Assembly (NCBI GenBank): GCA_963966185.1
Contig: CAWZYM010000442.1
Location: 1-64,000, forward strand
Direction: 5' to 3'
DNA length: 64,000 bases
Origin: Rhabditoides inermis
Taxonomy: Eukaryota; Nematoda; Chromadorea; Rhabditida; Rhabditidae
The position numbers and the translations under genes were made by a program. This document shows positions 56,684 through 64,000 of the stretch, piece after piece. Numbering within the stretch: the first letter of the stretch is position 1; the number at the start of each line of letters is the position of its first letter. Below the pieces are notes generated by a model. It was not told the origin of the DNA. It worked only from the letters and a program-made list of their open reading frames with translations, and did not search any database.

Positions 56684-57621
56684 GCAGAGATGTCTGAGAT
56701 GTTTGCAGAGATGTCTGAGATGTTGCAGAGATGTTGCAGAGATGTGCAGAGATGTTTGAGATGTTGCAGAGAGTCTGAGATGTTGCAGAGATGTTGCAGA
56801 GATGTGCAGAGATGTTTGAGATGTTTGCAGAGATGTCTGAGATGTTTGCAGAGATGTCTGAGATGTTGCAAAGATGTTGCAGAGATGTGCAGAGATGTTT
56901 GAGATGTTTGCAGAGATGTCTGAGATGTTTGCAGAGATGTCTGAGATGTTGCAGAGATGTTGCAGAGATGTGCAGAGATGTTTGAGATGTTTGCAGAGAT
57001 GTCTGAGATGTTTGCAGAGATGACTGAGATGTTGCAGAGATGTTGCAGAGATGTGCAGAGATGTTTGAGATGTTTGCAGAGATGTCTCAGATGTTTGCAG
57101 AGATGACTGAGATGTTGCAGAGATGTTGCAGAGATGTGCAGAGATGTTTGAGATGTTTGCAGAGATGTCTGAGATGTTGCAGAGATGTCTGAGATGTTGC
57201 AGAGATGTCTGAGATGTTTGCAGAGATGTTTGAGATGTTTGCAGAGATGTCTGAGATGTTTGCAGAGATGTCTGAGATGTTGCAGAGATGTTGCAGAGAT
57301 GTGCAGAGATGTTTGAGATGTTTGCAGAGATGTCTGAGATGTTTGCAGAGATGTCTGAGATGTTGCAGAGATGTTGCAGAGATGTGCAGAGATGTTTGAG
57401 ATGCAGAGATGTCTGAGATGTTGCAGAGATGTCTGAGATGTTGCAGAGATGTTGCAGAGATGTGCAGAGATGTTTGAGATGTTTGCAGAGATGTCTGAGA
57501 TGTTTGCAGAGATGTCTGAGATGTTGCAGAGATGTTGCAGAGATGTGCAGAGATGTTTGAGATGTTTGCAGAGATGTCTGAGATGTTTGCAGAGATGTCT
57601 GAGATGTTGCAAAGATGTTGC

Positions 57622-57709
57622 CGCTGTCTCGCTTCGGCGGGTACAGTCGTTCTCGGTTACACATTGCAATGTGCGGCAGTTTCGGCTGTTCGTGCCTGCA
57701 GAGTTACTT
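57622..57709. other. 88-bp CpG-rich non-satellite insert
   Basis: The satellite breaks after GATGTTGC and resumes at GAGATGTGCAGAG. The paralogue at 33170/33171 is uninterrupted, and the offset rises by exactly 88 bp, so this is a clean insertion (with at most one satellite base lost). It has nine CpG dinucleotides, whereas the satellite consensus has none. No terminal inverted repeats, poly-A tail or convincing target-site duplication is visible; TGC flanks are possible only under an alternative alignment that treats TGCAGAG at 57697-57703 as satellite. I do not recognise the sequence. It is open in some frames, but its length does not permit a coding call. Confidence 0.9.
57660..57673. other. 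14-bp perfect palindrome within the insert
   Basis: CACATTGCAATGTG reads the same on both strands. It lies near the centre of the insert and could be a dimeric protein site or part of an element's internal structure. No pairing continues convincingly beyond it. Confidence 0.85.
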
Positions 57710-60700
57710 TGAGATGTGCAGAGATGTTTGAGATGTTTGCAGAGATGTCTGAGATGTTTGCAGAGATGTCTGAGATGTTGCAGAGATGTTGCAGAGATGT
57801 GCAGAGATGTTTGAGATGTTTGCAGAGATGTCTGAGATGTTTGCAGAGATGACTGAGATGTTGCAGAGATGTTGCAGAGATGTGCAGAGATGTTTGAGAT
57901 GTTTGCAGAGATGTCTGAGATGTTTGCAGAGATGACTGAGATGTTGCAGAGATGTTGCAGAGATGTGCAGAGATGTTTGAGATGTTTGCAGAGATGTCTG
58001 AGATGTTGCAGAGATGTCTGAGATGTTGCAGAGATGTTGCAGAGATGTGCAGAGATGTTTGAGATGTTTGCAGAGATGTCTGAGATGTTTGCAGAGATGT
58101 CTGAGATGTTGCAGAGATGTTGCAGAGATGTGCAGAGATGTTTGAGATGTTTGCAGAGATGTCTGAGATGTTTGCAGAGATGTCTGAGATGTTGCAGAGA
58201 TGTTGCAGAGATGTGCAGAGATGTTTGAGATGTTGCAGAGAGTCTGAGATGTTGCAGAGATGTTGCAGAGATGTGCAGAGATGTTTGAGATGTTTGCAGA
58301 GATGTCTGAGATGTTTGCAGAGATGTCTGAGATGTTGTAAAGATGTTGCAGAGATGTGCAGAGATGTTTGAGATGTTTGCAGAGATGTCTGAGATGTTTG
58401 CAGAGATGTCTGAGATGTTGCAGAGATGTTGCAGAGATGTGCAGAGATGTTTGAGATGTTTGCAGAGATGTCTGAGATGTTTGCAGAGATGACTGAGATG
58501 TTGCAGAGATGTTGCAGAGATGTGCAGAGATGTTTGAGATGTTTGCAGAGATGTCTCAGATGTTTGCAGAGATGACTGAGATGTTGCAGAGATGTTGCAG
58601 AGATGTGCAGAGATGTTTGAGATGTTTGCAGAGATGTCTGAGATGTTGCAGAGATGTCTGAGATGTTGCAGAGATGTTGCAGAGATGTGCAGAGATGTTT
58701 GAGATGCAGAGATGTCTGAGATGTTGCAGAGATGTCTGAGATGTTGCAGAGATGTTGCAGAGATGTGCAGAGATGTTTGAGATGTTTGCAGAGATGTCTG
58801 AGATGTTTGCAGAGATGTCTGAGATGTTGCAGAGATGTTGCAGAGATGTGCAGAGATGTTTGAGATGTTTGCAGAGATGTCTGAGATGTTTGCAGAGATG
58901 TCTGAGATGTTGCAAAGATGTTGCAGAGATGTGCAGAGATGTTTGAGATGTTTGCAGAGATGTCTGAGATGTTTGCAGAGATGTCTGAGATGTTGCAGAG
59001 ATGTTGCAGAGATGTGCAGAGATGTTTGAGATGTTTGCAGAGATGTCTGAGATGTTTGCAGAGATGACTGAGATGTTGCAGAGATGTTGCAGAGATGTGC
59101 AGAGATGTTTGAGATGTTTGCAGAGATGTCTGAGATGTTTGCAGAGATGATTGAGATGTTGCAGAGATGTTGCAGAGATGTGCAGAGATGTTTGAGATGT
59201 TTGCAGAGATGTCTGAGATGTTGCAGAGATGTCTGAGATGTTGCAGAGATGTTGCAGAGATGTGCAGAGATGTTTGAGATGTTTGCAGAGATGTCTGAGA
59301 TGTTTGCAGAGATGTCTGAGATGTTGCAGAGATGTTGCAGAGATGTGCAGAGATGTTTGAGATGTTTGCAGAGATGTCTGAGATGTTTGCAGAGATGTCT
59401 GAGATGTTGCAGAGATGTTGCAGAGATGTGCAGAGATGTTTGAGATGCAGAGATGTCTGAGATGTTGCAGAGATGTCTGAGATGTTGCAGAGATGTTGCA
59501 GAGATGTGCAGAGATGTTTGAGATGTTTGCAGAGATGTCTGAGATGTTTGCAGAGATGTCTGAGATGTTGCAGAGATGTTGCAGAGATGTGCAGAGATGT
59601 CTGAGATGTTGCAGAGATGTTGCAGAGATGTGCAGAGATGTCTGAGATGTTTGCAGAGATGTCTGAGATGTTGCAGAGATGTTGCAGAGATGTGCAGAGA
59701 TGTTTGAGATGTTTGCAGAGGATGTCTAAGATGTTGCAAAGATGTTGCAGAGATGTTTGAGACGTTTGCAGAGATGTCTGAGATGTTTGCAGAGATGTCT
59801 GAGATGTTGCAGAGATGTTGCAGAGATGTGCAGAGATGTGCAGAGATGTTTGCAGAGATGTCTGAGATGTTTGCAGAGATGTCTGAGATGTTGCAGAGAT
59901 GTTGCAGAGATGTGCAGAGATGTTTGAGATGTTTGCAGAGATGCCTGAGATGTTTGCAGAGATGTCTAAGATGTTGCAAAGATGTTGCAGAGATGTTTGA
60001 GACGTTTGCAGAGATGTCTGAGATGTTTGCAGAGATGTCTGAGATGTTGCAGAGATGTTGCAGAGATGTGCAGAGATGTCTGAGATGTTTGCAGAGATGT
60101 CTGAGATGTTGCAGAGATGTTGCAGAGATGTGCAGAGATGTTTGAGATGTTTGCAGAGATGTCTGAGATGTTTGCAGAGATGTCTGAGATGTTGCAGAGA
60201 TGTTGCAGAGATGTGCAGAGATGTCTGAGATGTTTGCAGAGATGTCTGAGATGTTGCAGAGATGTTGCAGAGATGTGCAGAGATGTTTGAGATGTTTGCA
60301 GAGATGTCTGAGATGTTGCAGAGATGTCTGAGATGTTGCAGAGATGTTGCAGAGATGTGCAGAGATGTTTGAGATGTTTGCAGAGATGTCTGAGATGTTT
60401 GCCGAGATGTCTGAGATGTTGCAGAGATGTTGCAGAGATGTGCAGAGATGTTTGAGATGTTTGCAGAGATGTCTGAGATGTTTGCAGAGATGTCTGAGAT
60501 GTTGCAGAGATATTGCAGAGATGTGCAGAGACGTTTGAGATGTTTGCAGAGATGTCTGAGATGTTTGCAGAGATGTCTGAGATGTTGCAGAGATGTTGCA
60601 GAGATGTGCAGAGATGTTTGAGATGTTTGCAGAGATGTCTGAGATGTTTGCAGAGATGTCTGAGATGTTGCAGAGATGTTGCAGAGATGTGCAGAGATGT

Positions 60701-63700
60701 CTGAGATGTTTGCAGAGATGTCTGAGATGTTGCAGAGATGTTGCAGAGATGTGCAGAGATGTTTGAGATGTTTGCAGAGGATGTCTAAGATGTTGCAAAG
60801 ATGTTGCAGAGATGTTTGAGACGTTTGCAGAGATGTCTGAGATGTTTGCAGAGATGTCTGAGATGTTGCAGAGATGTTGCAGAGATGTGCAGAGATGTGC
60901 AGAGATGTTTGCAGAGATGTCTGAGATGTTTGCAGAGATGTCTGAGATGTTGCAGAGATGTTGCAGAGATGTGCAGAGATGTTTGAGATGTTTGCAGAGA
61001 TGCCTGAGATGTTTGCAGAGATGTCTAAGATGTTGCAAAGATGTTGCAGAGATGTTTGAGACGTTTGCAGAGATGTCTGAGATGTTTGCAGAGATGTCTG
61101 AGATGTTGCAGAGATGTTGCAGAGATGTGCAGAGATGTCTGAGATGTTTGCAGAGATGTCTGAGATGTTGCAGAGATGTTGCAGAGATGTGCAGAGATGT
61201 TTGAGATGTTTGCAGAGATGTCTGAGATGTTTGCAGAGATGTCTGAGATGTTGCAGAGATGTTGCAGAGATGTGCAGAGATGTCTGAGATGTTTGCAGAG
61301 ATGTCTGAGATGTTGCAGAGATGTTGCAGAGATGTGCAGAGATGTTTGAGATGTTTGCAGAGATGTCTGAGATGTTGCAGAGATGTCTGAGATGTTGCAG
61401 AGATGTTGCAGAGATGTGCAGAGATGTTTGAGATGTTTGCAGAGATGTCTGAGATGTTTGCCGAGATGTCTGAGATGTTGCAGAGATGTTGCAGAGATGT
61501 GCAGAGATGTTTGAGATGTTTGCAGAGATGTCTGAGATGTTTGCAGAGATGTCTGAGATGTTGCAGAGATATTGCAGAGATGTGCAGAGACGTTTGAGAT
61601 GTTTGCAGAGATGTCTGAGATGTTTGCAGAGATGTCTGAGATGTTGCAGAGATGTTGCAGAGATGTGCAGAGATGTTTGAGATGTTTGCAGAGATGTCTG
61701 AGATGTTTGCAGAGATGTCTGAGATGTTGCAGAGATGTTGCAGAGATGTGCAGAGATGTCTGGGATGTTTGCAGAGATGTCTGAGATGTTGCAGAGATGT
61801 TGCAGAGATGTGCAGAGATGTTTGAGATGTTTGCAGAGATGTCTGAGATGTTTGCAGAGATGACTGAGATGTTGCAGAGATGTTGCAGAGATGTGCAGAG
61901 ATGTTTGAGATGTTTGCAGAGATGTCTGAGATGTTTGCAGAGATGTCTGAGATGTTGCAAAGATGTTGCAGAGATGTGCAGAGATGTTTGAGATGTTTGC
62001 AGAGATGTCTGAGATGTTTGCAGAGATGTCTGAGATGTTGCAGAGATGTTGCAGAGATGTGCAGAGATGTTTGAGATGTTTGCAGAGATGTCTGAGATGT
62101 TTGCAGAGATGACTGAGATGTTGCAGAGATGTTGCAGAGATGTGCAGAGATGTTTGAGATGTTTGCAGAGATGTCTGAGATGTTTGCAGAGATGACTGAG
62201 ATGTTGCAGAGATGTTGCAGAGATGTGCAGAGATGTTTGAGATGTTTGCAGAGATGTCTGGGATGTTGCAGAGATGTCTGAGATGTTGCAGAGATGTTGC
62301 AGAGATGTGCAGAGATGTTTGAGATGTTTGCAGAGATGTCTGAGATGTTTGCAGAGATGTCTGAGATGTTGCAGAGATGTTGCAGAGATGTGCAGAGATG
62401 TTTGAGATGTTTGCAGAGATGTCTGAGATGTTTGCAGAGATGTCTGAGATGTTGCAGAGATGTTGCAGAGATGTGCAGAGATGTTTGAGATGCAGAGATG
62501 TCTGAGATGTTGCAGAGATGTCTGAGATGTTGCAGAGATGTTGCAGAGATGTGCAGAGATGATTGAGATGTTTGCAGAGATGTCTGAGATGTTTGCAGAG
62601 ATGTCTGAGATGTTGCAGAGATGTTGCAGAGATGTGCAGAGATGTTTGAGATGTTTGCAGAGATGTCTGAGATGTTTGCAGAGATGTCTGAGATGTTGCA
62701 GAGATGTTGCAGAGATGTGCAGAGATGTCTGAGATGTTGCAGAGATGTTGCAGAGATGTGCAGAGATGTCTGAGATGTTTGCAGAGAGGTCTGAGATGTT
62801 GCAGAGATGTTGCAGAGATGTGCAGAGATGTTTGAGATGTTTGCAGAGGATGTCTAAGATGTTGCAAAGATGTTGCAGAGATGTTTGAGACGTTTGCAGA
62901 GATGTCTGAGATGTTTGCAGAGATGTCTGAGATGTTGCAGAGATGTTGCAGAGATGTGCAGAGATGTGCAGAGATGTTTGCAGAGATGTCTGAGATGTTT
63001 GCAGAGATGTCTGAGATGTTGCAGAGATGTTGCAGAGATGTGCAGAGATGTTTGAGATGTTTGCAGAGATGTCTGAGATGTTTGCAGAGATGTCTAAGAT
63101 GTTGCAAAGATGTTGCAGAGATGTTTGAGACGTTTGCAGAGATGTCTGAGATGTTTGCAGAGATGTCTGAGATGTTGCAGAGATGTTGCAGAGATGTGCA
63201 GAGATGTATGAGATGTTTGCAGAGATGTCTGAGATGTTGCAGAGATGTTGCAGAGATGTGCAGAGATGTTTGAGATGTTTGCAGAGATGTCTGAGATGTT
63301 TGCAGAGATGTCTGAGATGTTGCAGAGATGTTGCAGAGATGTGCAGAGATGTCTGAGATGTTTGCAGAGATGTCTGAGATGTTGCAGAGATGTTGCAGAG
63401 ATGTGCAGAGATGTTTGAGATGTTTGCAGAGATGTCTGAGATGTTGCAGAGATGTCTGAGATGTTGCAGAGATGTTGCAGAGATGTGCAGAGATGTTTGA
63501 GATGTTTGCAGAGATGTCTGAGATGTTTGCCGAGATGTCTGAGATGTTGCAGAGATGTTGCAGAGATGTGCAGAGATGTTTGAGATGTTTGCAGAGATGT
63601 CTGAGATGTTTGCAGAGATGTCTGAGATGTTGCAGAGATGTTGCAGAGATGTGCAGAGACGTTTGAGATGTTTGCAGAGATGTCTGAGATGTTTGCAGAG

Positions 63701-64000
63701 ATGTCTGAGATGTTGCAGAGATGTTGCAGAGATGTGCAGAGATGTTTGAGATGTTTGCAGAGATGTCTGAGATGTTTGCAGAGATGTCTGAGATGTTGCA
63801 GAGATGTTGCAGAGATGTGCAGAGATGTCTGGGATGTTTGCAGAGATGTCTGAGATGTTGCAGAGATGTTGCAGAGATGTGCAGAGATGTTTGAGATGTT
63901 TGCAGAGGATGTCTGAGATGTTTGCAGAGATGTCTGAGATGTTGCAGAGATGTTGCAGAGATGTGCAGAGATGTTTGAGATGTTTGCAGAGATGTCTGAG
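57710..64000. repeat. Satellite B array after the insert, to the window edge
   Basis: The array continues in the same orientation and with the same subunits as the main array, and runs off the right edge in mid-unit. No gene, other insert or orientation change was seen. Confidence 0.97.
60700..63905. repeat. 1059-bp and 2069-bp HOR steps at the right end
   Basis: About 59690-60700 recurs at 60750-61760 (offset 1059), and about 60700-61836 recurs at 62769-63905 (offset 2069). GTCTAAG doublets lie at 59724/59964, 60783/61023 and 62852/63092, each 240 bp apart. The last copy has private changes: GAGAGGTCTG near 62787, TCTGAG for CCTGAG near 63071, and GTATGAG near 63207. GATATTGC near 60510 and 61569 is GATGTTGC in the last copy. 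Confidence 0.85.

Larger units (their letters stand above)
1812..57621. repeat. Satellite B main array (GAGATG-family composite repeat)
   Basis: This is an uninterrupted head-to-tail array of 8-12 bp subunits, nearly all ending in GAGATG. The subunits are a=TTGCAGAGATG, b=TGCAGAGATG, c=TTTGAGATG, d=TTTGCAGAGATG, e=TCTGAGATG, plus the truncated f=TTGCAGAGAG. The dominant composite is a-a-b-c-d-e-d-e (83 bp). With a-f-e appended it is 113 bp, and other forms insert CAGAGATG, extra d-e pairs or extra a-e pairs. Counting the 83-bp consensus by hand gives 21 A, 7 C, 29 G and 26 T, so it is about 43% GC with a strong G-over-C skew and no CpG. Because 83 is not a multiple of 3, any frame rotates at each unit. 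No gene is embedded in it. Confidence 0.98.
55652..60700. repeat. Second copy of the 31.2-36.2 kb block, carrying an 88-bp insert
   Basis: Colinear with 31201-36240 as described there. From 55652 to 57621 (1970 bp) I noticed a single substitution (56641 C against 32190 T). Past the insert at 57622 the match resumes at once. It then gains one 83-bp unit near 57854-57937 and lacks two 83-bp units near 58690. A private GTTGTAAAG lies near 58337. Confidence 0.88.

Noticed and set aside
1812..57621. CRISPR-like direct repeats
   Set aside because: Repeats are contiguous with no unique spacers, units of 9-12 bp are far too short, and there are no cas genes.
57622..57709. tRNA, SINE or MITE at the insert
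   Set aside because: No A/B box pair, cloverleaf, terminal inverted repeats, tail or target duplication could be found by eye; left as unidentified.
1828..63853. Repeated 60-155 codon plus-strand open frames starting with Met-Leu-Gln-Arg-Cys
   Set aside because: They start at the ATG in GAGATG and end at the TGA in TTTGAG, recurring every 83 or 113 bp. They are the periodic translation of the satellite.
1812..64000. Telomeric or known centromeric satellite (TTAGGG-type, alpha satellite, CENP-B box)
   Set aside because: Neither the telomere hexamer nor a CENP-B box-like motif is present, and the unit length and sequence do not match alpha satellite.
1..64000. A bacterial or phage system (defence island, operon, integrated element)
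   Set aside because: No coding sequence other than repeat translation, no ribosome-binding site and gene pairs, and no integrase or other protein motifs anywhere in the window.

Overview
This window is satellite DNA from end to end. I can support no protein-coding gene, tRNA, rRNA, CRISPR array or intact mobile element in it. Tens of kilobases of nested tandem repeats with no genes point to a eukaryotic heterochromatic block (pericentromeric, subtelomeric or similar) resolved by long-read assembly. The sequence does not let me name the organism or the chromosomal position.

Layout. Positions 1-1115 and 1231-1811 are satellite A, a 16-bp repeat (GGAAATTCCTGCCCAG and variants) with a 320-bp higher-order duplication. 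A 115-bp spacer separates the two blocks; it holds an A run, a 9-bp tandem duplication and three diverged copies of a 26-bp repeat. At about 1811 satellite A abuts satellite B, which fills the rest of the window except for one 88-bp insert at 57622-57709.

Satellite B is built from a small alphabet of subunits, nearly all ending in GAGATG: a=TTGCAGAGATG (11 bp), b=TGCAGAGATG (10), c=TTTGAGATG (9), d=TTTGCAGAGATG (12), e=TCTGAGATG (9), f=TTGCAGAGAG (10). The commonest composite is a-a-b-c-d-e-d-e, 83 bp. A 30-bp extension, a-f-e, turns it into a 113-bp form. These composites are arranged in higher-order repeats (HORs) of about 1.1-4.7 kb, which I traced by eye through rare variants. Successive domains are: 1.8-12.75 kb (offsets 1856, 1140, 1120 and 1979 bp); 12.98-17.4 kb (3044 bp); 15.8-31.7 kb (modules of 2.93, 4.06, 3.79 and 4.70 kb); 31.2-46 kb (a second HOR family with 1298, 2606, 6690 and 9296 bp offsets); 46-55.7 kb (the first family again); and 55.7-64 kb (the second family again, with 1059 and 2069 bp offsets).

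What stands out: near-identical 4-5 kb blocks repeated about 20 and 24.5 kb apart; length differences between copies that are exact multiples of the basic unit (83, 166 and 64 bp); a 23-bp local inversion that makes a perfect 16-bp hairpin and was carried along in six module copies; a CpG-rich insert with no clear target duplication; a strong constant GC skew with almost no CpG; and an average subunit length (83/8 = 10.4 bp) close to the DNA helical repeat. The very long open frames on the minus strand follow from the repeat's composition and are not genes. All HOR boundaries below were found by eye and carry an uncertainty of tens of bases unless stated otherwise.
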